Source: Ciborinia camelliae | Taxonomy: Eukaryota > Ascomycota > Leotiomycetes > Helotiales > Sclerotiniaceae | Direction: 5' to 3' | Length of the DNA stretch: 64,000 bases | Assembly: GCA_025890175.1 (NCBI GenBank) | Contig: JANPYM010000014.1 | Span: 877,052-941,051, forward strand | Shown here: positions 45,504-56,513 of the stretch, piece by piece | Position numbering within the stretch: position 1 is the stretch's first letter | How the letters are laid out: each line of letters starts with the position of its first letter | Translations under genes and position numbers: made by a program | The notes under the pieces: model-generated | Told to the model about the DNA's origin: nothing | The model's input: the letters and a program-made list of their open reading frames with translations, nothing else | The model's database searches: none

Positions 45504-48500
45504 ATGGATTACCAAGAAGAAAACCAGGTATGCATTTGATGTCAATAAACATGTGTTTGAAATGAGGATGATCACTGACGATGAATTTTTTCCCTTCTAG
45601 TATTCGCGCACTTCACAATCCAAACCTACAATGGGTGCCATTACTTCCCTAGGAAATCCTCTCGCCGAAATCACAGATTCTCATGGCAATGTGCGATCAC
45701 GACTCCCCTCGAAGATGCCGCAACCTACAAGCTTGAAGCGTCAAAATGAGAAGCCAAGCAATGAACCGGCAGCTAAACGCAAGACTCTTGTTGAGAGAGC
45801 GGGAGAACTTCCATCTACAATGACTCGAACGCCATCCGTGCGAAAAACGGCAGTGAAGGGAACTTCTTTAGTAGATGTGAGTCCGGCTTCTTCGTAAATG
45901 GGAATATACATTGACACATTGCATTGCAGATCAAGAACAATTTCACTCAACCACAACAATCACGAAATACTTCCCATTCCTCTTCAATTTCCTCTGGTTC
46001 AATATCCTCTAGAACGCCATCAGCATCTTCGCGCCACACATCAAGTAGCAGTTTCTCAAGAAGTGTTGGACCTGGACGACCAAAGTCAGCTTTTGGCTCA
46101 CGCCCGCCATCATTCAGTCAATCCACAACATCAAGGCCGAATACATCCCAAGCCAAGGGCCGATCACATGCCTCAAAGAGCTCCACCTCTTCAGATGATG
46201 ACGGTATGCCACCCCCTGGAGGAAGACGAGTACCTATGCTCCCAGTACCTGTTTTTGCATCTTCCGATGAGTTAGACGGGGACTCCGATTTGGAAGTCAA
46301 GAAAGTCCGAGGTCATCGTTCAACCAACTCAATGAGTTCTCTATGCTCCCAGGAAAACTTACGAGATCTATCCGTTAGTACGGCATTGAGTAGGCTCAAG
46401 ATCAATGATGAGCAGACTAATCCATCCGCGGGATACAACTTGAACTCATCTCCAAGGAAACCCCCCCGCCTTCGACACAAGTTTTCCCAGAGCGTAGGAT
46501 CCCGGAATATGAGATTAGACAATGAAGAAGCCGCACTTGTTCTATATAAGGCACCGGATCATAGCTCAGTAGCTCCGAAGACGCCTTCTCACATTCCCGT
46601 CCTTGTTAAGTCGGAATTTGTTACTCATACACCTGTTTCCCCTTGCAAAAATTCTAAAATTTCCCCTTCTAAAACCCCATATTTAACAAGAGATTCTAAT
46701 ATTCCTGCCTTGCTAGCGTTTGATGTGCGTGGTCGTCTCGAAACAATGGAAGCAATGTACACGAAGCTTGAGTCAACAGTCACCGGCACAAACAAGGATC
46801 ATGATGACCTTAGAAATGCAGTTAGTGCATACAAAGCTAAGCGTGAGTAGCATTTTGAACCTCTTCTGAATTGAATGCCGGCTAATCTGTTTCCATATGA
46901 CAGTCGACGAACTTGAAGGCCTCCGAACACATCTTTCATCTTCCAACCAGAGCTTAAAAACTAACCTAGATGATACAACGCAGAGGCTAAACATGATACA
47001 ACAGAGACTACTTGAAGCAACAACCACCCTAGATGACAACATTCGAGCGCACCGCCTTGAGATGGATGACGTGAACCGAAACCATCGCAATGAGACTGAT
47101 AAAATGAGACGAGACAACATAGATGAGCTTGATCGACTTGTTCGTACTCACAGAAATGATATGCTCGAGCTCGAACGAAAGGCAACTCTCGAACTTGACG
47201 ACCGAGTCCGAATCCTCGAACGGCAAAACGATGCAAAACTTGAGGAGGAGAGAAATCGAAGATTACGCGAAGTCCAGGAGCTTGAAAGCCAGGTTTCTAC
47301 GGGACACCAAGGCCTAAACCTTGCACTTCAGATGAAGGAACAAGAGGTCCAGATTTTGAAAACGGAGCTTGAAGAATTGAAGACAAATCTTGATCGAGAG
47401 AAAGAGTTGAAGGAACATGCTCTAAACACTATCAGGGAGGTGCAGCAAACCATGCAAAAGACTGGCGTTGAAACATCAGCAACTATTGGAACACTCGAAA
47501 GCACGGTGGCAAGTCTTCGCGCAAGAATTCATTTCTTAGAGTCCGGAAGCAAAGCACAGTCCGATAGTTTTGTTGAGATGGAAGGTCGACTTCAGGAAGC
47601 TCTTAATTCGGCAGAGGAGTCTAAGAAGAAATTGATCAAAGAAGAGACCCTTCGTCGCATTCTTTTCAACCAAGTCCAAGAGTTGAAAGGAAACATCCGA
47701 GTTATGTGCAGAGTACGACCAACTTTCAAGGAAGGTGCAGAGGGTGAATGTGCGAAGATCTCTTTCCCAGATACGGATAAAGAATCAAAAGAGCTATCGA
47801 TTATTGGAAAGGAGAAGAGGAGCAATTTTGGAAAGGTCACAACAGAAACTCACGCATTTTCCTTTGACAGAGTGTTTGGACCGGCAAGTCAAAACCAAGA
47901 GGTTTTCGAAGAGATTTCGCAATTAGTCCAAAGCGCTTTGGATGGATACAACGTTTGCATATTTGCCTATGGTCAGACAGGCGCTGGAAAAACTCATACA
48001 ATGTCATCGGCCGACGGTATGATTCCTCGGGCGACGCACCAAATCTATGAGTCCGCTGAAAGTCTCAAGGAGAAGGGGTGGACTTATACGATGGAAGGTA
48101 GTTTTGTCGAAGTCTACAACGAAGAGATTCATGATCTGCTTGGAAGCTCTAAAGATCTCGACAAGAAAAAACACGAGATTCGACATGATGATAAGAAGAA
48201 GCAAACTACCGTTATTGGATTGGAGACAGTGCTTTTGGATTCACCAAACGCCGTGGAAGCCATTCTTAAGAAAGCAGATAAGAATCGTAGTGTTGCGGCA
48301 ACCAAATCCAACGAACGATCATCGAGATCACACTCTGTTTTTATCTTGAAACTCGTTGGGCGAAATAGCACTACAAACGAGACTTCCGAAGGCACCCTCA
48401 ACTTGGTTGATCTGGCTGGCTCCGAAAGACTTAAGGTATCTGGTGCCGAGGGCGATCGAATGAAGGAAACCCAGAACATCAATAAGAGCTTGAGTTGTCT

Positions 48501-48793
48501 AGGCGATGTTATTGGGGCATTGGGGTCTGGAAAAGAGGGAGCCCATATTCCCTACCGAAATTCGAAGTTGACCTATCTCCTACAATATTCTCTTGGAGGC
48601 AATTCGAAGACACTCATGTTCGTCATGGCCAGTCCATTAGAGGCTCATTTGGGTGAGACACTAACGAGTTTGAAATTCGCGACAAAGGTAAGCTTCTATG
48701 CATCTTGATAGAATCACCAAATACTAACAACAATGCTAGGTTTATAACACACATATTGGCACAGCTAAGAAGTCAACCAAGGTTCGGGATTAG
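45504..48793 (+). CDS. kinesin-14 (Kar3/KlpA-type, C-terminal motor)
   Basis: Five exons: 45504-45527 (24 nt), 45601-45876, 45930-46842, 46904-48687, 48740-48793; introns of 73, 53, 61 and 52 bp; 1016 residues. The first 400 residues are basic and Ser/Pro-rich, the microtubule-binding tail. A coiled coil follows from about 405 to 660. The neck/motor junction ELKGNIRVMCRVRP, just before a C-terminal motor (about 664-1005), is the kinesin-14 hallmark and implies minus-end movement. Motor motifs are complete: P-loop GQTGAGKTHTM (near 761), switch I NERSSRSHS, switch II LVDLAGSERL. It should act in spindle assembly and nuclear fusion. The first exon encodes only MDYQEENQ; an alternative start at the methionine of MGAITSLGNPL (45631) cannot be excluded. 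The last exon supplies VYNTHIGTAKK, the usual end of this class. Confidence 0.95.
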
Positions 48794-49843
48794 TAATTGT
48801 TTAGCGTGAGGACACTACGATTGCAAAAGATACCATTAATGTTAAATCTGTGTTTTGTTGGCGTTTTTCATTTTCGCCTCTTGAGTGGAGGATGACTGCT
48901 AAGGGCGATGGGACAAGTGCTCATTTCCATATGATTTGGGACGGATTTGGGGGGTGGCGTTACTTTGGATGGTGGAGTAATTTGTTTTTGTATGATGGAT
49001 AGGAGGGAAAGACACCCTTTTCTATCCGAGTTGTATAGTTCTTTGATGTTTAGATCCATGGATGGGATGGGAAGGTGGACGTGGAGGTGGAGGTAGATTG
49101 TCTTTCAAGCCCGCAAATTTCGTAAAATAACGTTGGTGCTAGGGAGTAGAATGAATGAAAACCTCATCATGATCATAACTGGCTGGTTGTTTCTTTTCTT
49201 CCTCTTTTTTGACTCTTGAATGTGTATTGATGCATGAGTGAGTGGTTTGTTTCTTGGATTCGATTCCCTTTTTTGCTATGTTGATGGTGTCTAATGTCAA
49301 GAGAGTTATAAAATGATATAATATGCATTTATTTCTCCAATTCCAAATTACATAATAGACCCACGGTTGGTTATCCAATTCCAACTTGAACAACTTACGA
49401 GGTATTTTAATTGCTCAACCTCAACTCGATAATTTATAAGGCCCTTGGAAAGTTTTTGAAGGGTGGGTTTTATAATGGATGGGGTGCCACCGTGTTTCTT
49501 TGGATCTTCTTGTTTTAACTTAAGTTGTTGTATGAGTAATTTGAGGGAAGGCGAAAGGGGAAAAGGGAAGGGAAGTTTCGCGGGACGTGGGACGTGGGAG
49601 GATTGATGTATATATGGTTGAGGTGGGGACTTTTGGCACACTTTTGGGGATGGAGTTTGGTGGTGTGGGAGTTTGAGAGGGGGAGAATGGGGGAGCATAG
49701 TAGTGAGGTAAGAGGTGATGTTTTGAGACACGGGGGGGAGGGGTCTGTATTTTTATGATTTGGTTATAGTTTGGAGAATGGGGGAAAGAGATTGGGGGTG
49801 AAGATTGAAAAGGGGGGGGGGTTGTGAGGGAAAAGGGAAATAC

Positions 49844-49853
49844 NNNNNNNNNN
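49844..49853. other. assembly gap (10 N)
   Basis: Ten N bases, flanked on both sides by the same 21-base sequence (49823-49843 and 49854-49874) and preceded by a long G run. Probably a false gap between overlapping contig ends. Confidence 0.95.
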
Positions 49854-49983
49854 TGTGAGGGAAAAGGGAAATACAATATTTGGTGGGAAAGGTCGAATGG
49901 GTTGGTGAGAAGAGGAAAGGCGGGAATGGGAGAGGATGTGAAGTGATGAAGGTGAGCATGCTACCTTTCTTAAAAATCAGTAC

Positions 49984-50009
49984 TACCTACCTACCTACCT
50001 ACCTACCTA
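49984..50009. repeat. CTAC tetranucleotide microsatellite
   Basis: About six units of CTAC in the gene-free region right of the N gap. Confidence 0.9.
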
Positions 50010-50633
50010 ATCACAACCCCACACACACCAAATCCATAAATCGATATTTCCTCCCCTTTTCTTGCGTCTCTATAGATGCTTTCGGTATAGATAGAGAGCT
50101 ACTACAAATTGCGCGAATTCATTATGATTAATGCGCTTCTTGATTCTCGGGTGGAGGGAGTGGAAATAAATGTTTTGCTTTTGGTTTGTGTTTGTTTTTG
50201 CGATCTTTCATTTAATTAGATGTACAAAAAAAAATTTATTTTGGAGGGGGGTGGTGAGGATGAGAGTGTGTGAATGGTAGTGGATATTATCTAGGTAGGT
50301 AGAGAATGATAGGGAGGGCTAAGTGAATACGGAATGAACAATTCGGCGGATGAACTTTGTGTCTGGAAGAGATCCCGTGTATCTACTACTACCTACCTAC
50401 TGCTTGTTAGGATGAACCCTCATTCACTAATAGTCCAGAGGTGCTCTATGAGTATTTATAACTTACGTTCTATTCCTGATAGCCGAACTTGGTATTCCCT
50501 TCATCTTTCTGGATTGCCGCGGGCTTCAAACAAAGTACAGCATCGCCACTCATGCCAGCTTTTGGATCTGGGTTTTTCATCCTATATTTACAAAATCCGT
50601 GGTTTCATATAGATTAATGGACCCAATTACTTC

Positions 50634-50984
50634 GTCCAGACTATAGGATTGCTGCGGCTCAACACCAAGATATGAACTGCCACATGTTTTGATTACTTGG
50701 GACTTGCAAGTTCATTTGATCTCCACTCGAGCCGCGGTGCTGGGTTGCAGTCTTCACTTGAGCTGAAGTTATTTTATACCATAACTCTGAAGAGAACGAC
50801 ATACCTATATCTTCATGCACTTTACCTCCGGATTGCAGTCTGACGATGAAAAACTTTTTGCTTCTTGAATCCAATTAGAACATTTATATCATTTGAAACT
50901 TTCAATTACTTTGAAACGTTGAATCATATCCATACATTAAAAGCGCACCTTTGTTCCGCTGGTCCGAGGTATTGGACACCCTGC
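50634..50984. repeat. degenerate short dispersed element, copy 1
   Basis: A GTCCAGACTATAGGA-like end lies at 50634 and a GGTCCGAGGTATTGGACACC-like end at 50961-50980. The inner block at 50868-50886 (AAT-CAATT-GAACATTTA) matches 52493-52511 of copy 2 at about 17 of 19 bases. The outer limits are uncertain. Confidence 0.4.
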
Positions 50985-52228
50985 TTGCTCCATTATTCGC
51001 AGGAGATAGCGATCCAAAAGGATTTATTTATGGAAGCCAAAACCATTGTAGTTATCACTTTGTCTCATCCAGCATCACCTCAACCTTCTCCAATTACTTG
51101 GATACAAACAAGGTCATCCCGATTCTCCAGAATGATGCTCTCGATCAATGAATGATATGATATCCCTACCCGCGATTTAACCATTCAGCCAATCGGAACT
51201 CAGCAACCGAAACTTCACTCGACGAGTCGAAATATCATCTCATTCAACGTTCAGATCCACTTATTTAGCTACAACTGTCAATGTCAGTAGTAAACTTCTA
51301 GATGCAGTGGATCATTTATACATTATTATACATAGAAGATATTGAGGTCATTTGGATACAGCCTGCTGGTGCCATTACCAAATCCAGATCACCGGAGATC
51401 AGCTCAGTAGCCATTTCCAAAAGGTGGAGAATACCCCCAGACCTTCTACTCGGTAAGAGTAATGAGACACCACCGTGGACCATGGCACATATAATAATAA
51501 ATTATACATATTATCCTCTGGAGGAAGATCTATCAGGAAGATCTATCGCTAGGTAATGATAGACAAGTTACCAACAAGCTTTGATGATCTCAGTGGGTCT
51601 TTGGGGGTTTTCCCGCGTTGATTGATTGATTGATCGACAGAAGTGACAAGATTAACAAGATTGATGTGCGCAAGGAACTCCCAATTTGGGGAAAGGCTTA
51701 TTTCGTTCTCTGCCAAAGAAAATCTTCTCCTTTTTTCTTGCAGTTTTTTCTTCCCATTAATCGAGAATTGTATTGTCTTCAATAGACAACTAAACAACTA
51801 ATGAGGAAGACATAACGTATTGGATCGACACCTCAATTGGGTTCTCAATTTCTGAGCTTGTGATTCTGTGTCTGTGCCAGTAGCATGATTGTTCATCTCC
51901 TGCACTTTTATTTGCTAGTAAATTTTATGGAGACGAAGCCGGCTCAACACATCACCGGGGACTTCAAAATCAAAGGTGCTAGCTGTTGCCAGACAGACAC
52001 TGCGATGATCACCCTCCAGCGTTGCAGTAGGTATCATTCTTTATTGACCATAGATGATTCAGTTGGATACCCTGATCATTACTGGCCGTGGGCTGTCTGG
52101 GCTCCTATATTCGGGGCCGATTGATCCGCTGGGAAGACTCGGTGCCTTTTTGACCAAGCTCAACATCGAGTCGCCGACTGTCGTGATTGTATTTGATTTG
52201 GATCAATACGTAATCAGGTTTCCGGCGT

Positions 52229-52626
52229 TCCTATAGTCCAGACTGCAGTAGAGGTCTTTAGCATAAGAATGAATGAATGCAAGAAACACTATTGATAAAT
52301 TATCAACGGCATTTCCAGGCTAGCTATCTTTGAAAAGGGTAAAGTGCCCTTTAATTGAACTAAGCTTTTATTGGGGCCTCTCCTCACTTTCTACAAGCAT
52401 TGCAATTAGGAATAGCTAGCTTATTTCTTTGCTAAATCTATCTCTCTAGTCCGATAATAAAAGACTTCTTGTTCAAATCATTCCAAATACCTAATTCAAT
52501 TGGAACATTTAATTCCTTTTGGGTTTCAACTCAACTTAAGATATTGAATTATCATAAATATTTAGAGCTTTTCAAATTTTGAAAGCTCACATCTAGTCTG
52601 ATGGTCCGGACTATTGGAGACACTGC
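52229..52626. repeat. degenerate short dispersed element, copy 2
   Basis: The left end CCTATAGTCCAGACTGCAG and the right end GGTCCGGACTATTGGAGACA-CTGC are roughly inverted to each other. The interior is A+T-rich without a coding frame. Confidence 0.45.
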
Positions 52627-54885
52627 AGGCTATGTAGCCGAATGATCTGTATTCAGCTACAATAATTACCAAGCCTGGTTGAGTGAAAAGCGCTAGGGAC
52701 ATAAATGTGCCGTGAATGACGGTGAAATGTCAAGTTACTGACCATAGCATATGCATATACATGTGTTGGTGACAGCTGTCACCGGAGATATCAGAAACAT
52801 ATTGAGACATACCGGGTACCTTCCCTCTTATGTCAAAGGAGCTCGAGATGGCATGGTATGGTATGCAAATTGACACAGCATCATGATGTTGGGGAGAACT
52901 TTGAGATGTTGTTCATTTTGACATGTGATGGATGCACCAGCGTGCTCAATGGGAACGAAAAAGAAAAGACGAGTTGGAGTTAGTGCTTGCGCAAGTTCAT
53001 ATTTCTAGCATTCCGTATATGACACGTATAGTGAGTGACACTGGTACGTATTATACATATTTTATATAGACTATTTCCATACATAATATAATATTAAATG
53101 ATATACTGCTAGAGATATTTAATATTTCTTCAACATTGACTTTCTAACTCTTTGCCCTTGAAGCTTGCTATAGATTTTGGGCTTCTGAACTTTAAAAGCT
53201 CCTACAGCTTTATCATGCCAGTAGGGATTGTCTGTTCTGTAATTGTTGATTTTTCCGCAGGAGAAAAGGGCATCTCATCTGCCCACTCACTGGCAACTCG
53301 CACAAGCTCAATGAGCCCCGTATTTTTTAAACCGACATAGCCGAATTTTAACTTACCCCAAAACACTCTAGTTCATTTCCTTCAATTTGACCTCCCGGTC
53401 GAGCGAGTCCCATTATTTTTATCCCACTCGTCGTAGCATCATGTCAATTCCAGAATCTCGATTCACCATCACTATCTACCTCCGGAGTAGCCCGACTACT
53501 TGTCAACCACCATCTCCGAGTATTGACTTTGACGTCATCCTTTCCTTTGATTGGTTGATTCTATACAATACTTGGTTCTCGATCCTTTTCTTCAAGTGAT
53601 TGGCGATTTAGTGTTACCACTTTCCACATCTAGTTTAGATTTATAGTAATTTAAGCTTACCTAGTGTTAGCTCGACACTTGCATTGCCGGCTCGGCTTAG
53701 TCTTTTCTATTAAAACTTGCTCAACAGAGCAGCTAAATGAAGTTCCCGTATATGAGAATCTAATCTAGGGGAGTTTTTAGGGGAGTTTTAAGGGGAACTG
53801 GATAAACGTTATTTGTCAATCACTAGATAATATCTCAGTGAAATTATGCAAGGTTACCCCGCACGCTATCTGGGTCCGGCTTTCAGCTATCTCAATGTTC
53901 TCGGTCACACAACTAATAAATAATTGCGTCTGTCATGACTTTTACCTTGGTCTAGTGCAACCTTTTCATTGAAATCGACGAATTAGACTTTGGCAGATTT
54001 CTTTGCATTGGCGAAACACGACCCACATTTCAAAACCTACTCGTTCGGAACTTGGCCGTGGAGAATTTCTTGACACTTTATTAATAATAAACTATCTATG
54101 TAGCTTTCGGTTGAGATCTACCTTATATCCACTAGTCCTCATATGGGATCTCTAACTTCCATGAAACTTAGCTCCTACGTCACTCACTATAATATGAACA
54201 AAGTTTTCCGTCGATCTTTCAATGGGATCTGACTAAAGTTTCCTGGTCGAGCCTCCATACTTTGTCTCGAATGTTCTCAAACTTGGATAGGTAGTTTACC
54301 TGCCAGGCTGTCGATGAAATGAAATGGCAATACAGTACTTGACTAGTATTTCAATCATGGCTGCCATATGTGAATAAATATGCCTTGCTGGCTGACTGGT
54401 TGTCTCGATGATGATACTGTATAGCTAAATGTATCATTTTAAAGTAGATTGACGGCACTAGACACTCTGGATCACCATTGATTAGACAGATATACATCAA
54501 GTCGATTTCTGGGATTGGGTGTGTGACTGTGTATGTATGTATAATTTACAATCTAATTTCACATGCTAAAAGAAAACGCCTAACCTATTTGACATCAGAC
54601 TATTGAAGAGTCTGTGTATGTTGATCAACCCCGTTTTGCCCATGCTAAATTGGCGTTTGTAAAAACCCCCAAATTTTGGCAGCTATCGCTACCTACCCAT
54701 ACAAAATCCAACGTTCCCAACCCGTGTCCCAATTATAATGCTGAGTGCTGTTGCAACCTTTCGAATCTAATCCTAAAAATTACAGAATTGTTGTAAAAAT
54801 AAATAATAAATAATTGCCTATACTTTGACATCCCTCTCCCAAGTACTGCATGACCATATATATGCCTTCAGTGACCAAAGAAAAA

Positions 54886-56513
54886 TTAAAAAGGTTGCTG
54901 GTAGGGTGTCTCTTCCTGCTGGTGTGAATGCCAGCTATCGTTAAGCCCGGCTGCAGTTGGGGGGATAGTTTCTGCATCATTGTTGTAGAGACTCTGGGGG
55001 GCCATTGCACCATCGGGCGAGTGCATTTGATTCTGGTGTGATCTGGCAGCGTGCTCTGCGCGAGCGCTTTTTTGAAGTTGAGGTAACTTGCGACGACGTG
55101 CGTTGATGAACCAGTTGGATATTTGATCTGTGGGATTGGTTTTAGACCTGTAAATACAGGGGTTGTCTTGGATGAATACTCACTCAATTGTAATCCTGTT
55201 TGCCTCATCAATAGTTGTTTTACTTCCTCGTTGGGATAAGGATGGTCTAGGTGGCTGCTGAACCAGGCGTTCAAGATATCTGTCGTGGGTTTTGGGAGGT
55301 TTCCTCGTCGCTTACGGGGTTTGCTGTCTTCCATATCCTGTGTTTGGTGGGTGGCCGGGCTATAGTTCCCTGAATGGTGTGCATTGGTGAATGGTGTTGG
55401 TCCTTGACTGAGTTGATAAGGTACAGAGTAAGGTTGGTTTCTGGGCTGTTGGTAGCCGTAATTAGATTGCGAAGAGGCATGCGATGTATCATGAGAGGTA
55501 GCATAGTTGTTTTGATTGTATGACCGGGAACCTTCCAATGCATACTCGCTTCTTAGGTAGTCTTTTCTTGGATAATCATTTCCCGGAGGATAATCACTTC
55601 TTGGGTAGTCGTGTATTGGATAATCATTTCTAGGAGGATAATCGCTTCTTGAGTAGTCGTGTCTTGGATAATCATTTCTAGGTGGATAATCGCTTCTTGA
55701 GTAGTCGTGTCTTGGATAATCACTTCTAGGAGGATAATCGCTATGTGGACTCGCTACCGGGGGTTGTGAGTAGGATCGATCATAGGATGGATCAGATGTA
55801 GTAAGGTTGGAAAGGTTAGGGTGGTAGCTTGGTGGCTCTGGGATTGGAGAATGGAATGATGGTCTTGAAGCTTGGTCTTGATACGTAGCTCTGCGTTCTG
55901 GAATTGAGAGAATGGATTGCTCTTGTTGAACTCCTGACATATGGGGACTTTCGCGACTAGAATAGGCCTTAGATTCTGGAACCGATCGAAGGCTTTCTCG
56001 ACGAGCAGAAGAGGAAGTCGGTGACGCATCTCGACTATCATACCAGGTTTCTATCATCGGGCTTTGGCTACTCCTCTCAGCTAACTCGTGTGGGTCCATT
56101 TGCCCGTATCGAAATGTGTTCCTACGAAAGACTTGATCGCAATAATCACTGGTTGGTCTCCTTCTCTTATTTGATCCGGGAGATGTATTGTAAGTTGTTT
56201 CTTCTCTGGCAGGAGAAAATGATCTTGAATTGTGTCTATACTCTTGTTCAGTGGGCCCTTCATGGCTTTCAAGTCCAGACAAAATCTGGTCAGAAGTCAG
56301 TTCTGTTTTGTAACTAAACCCAAAGCAACTTACCGTACGAATAGAAGGAAGTGTTGGGACATCTGGCAATCGTGGTGCTGACCTCAATAGTTCAATAGCA
56401 CGCCACTCGCGGGCAGGGTGTCCACGGGGGCTCTGTGATGCAGCCATGGTGGAATATGTATCTCTTGGTTTGGTGTTTTGAGTGTAAGAATGTTCTGGAG
56501 TGGAAAAATTCAT
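54886..56513 (-). CDS. TALE-class (KN) homeodomain transcription factor
   Basis: Exons 56513-56334, 56285-55184 and 55127-54886; introns of 48 and 56 bp; 507 residues. Splicing the second intron rebuilds a full TALE homeodomain: KRRGNLPKPTTDILNAWF, then HPYPNEEVKQLL, then NQISNWFINARRRK, with the recognition-helix W-F-I-N-A-R-R-R-K. The three-residue extension is seen as HPYP between helices 1 and 2. Upstream is a long Ser/Pro/Tyr-rich region with a 16-residue tandem repeat (RNDYPRHDYSRSDYPP-like). The first intron is divisible by three and stop-free, so two N-terminal forms are possible. A second in-frame methionine (MAASQSPRGH) at 56447 may be the real start. It should bind TGACA-like sites in the nucleus; KN homeodomain factors control fruiting or conidiation in several ascomycetes, but its target here is unknown. 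Confidence 0.93.
55550..55742 (-). repeat. 48-bp coding minisatellite in homeodomain gene
   Basis: About four units of 48 bp, each encoding 16 residues rich in D-Y-P and R-S. The two central units are almost identical at DNA level; the outer ones have drifted. Confidence 0.9.

Larger units (their letters stand above)
48794..54885. other. 6-kb gene-free region with assembly gap and degenerate elements
   Basis: No frame here shows family resemblance. The left part (48.8-50.3 kb) has purine-rich simple sequence, a poly-G tract, an N gap and CTAC repeats. The right part (50.6-54.8 kb) is A+T-rich and carries at least two copies of a short dispersed element. I read it as repeat-derived DNA. Confidence 0.55.

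Noticed and set aside
49520..49959. Open frames crossing the N gap
   Set aside because: They are Pro/Ser low-complexity translations of purine-rich repeats and include undetermined bases.
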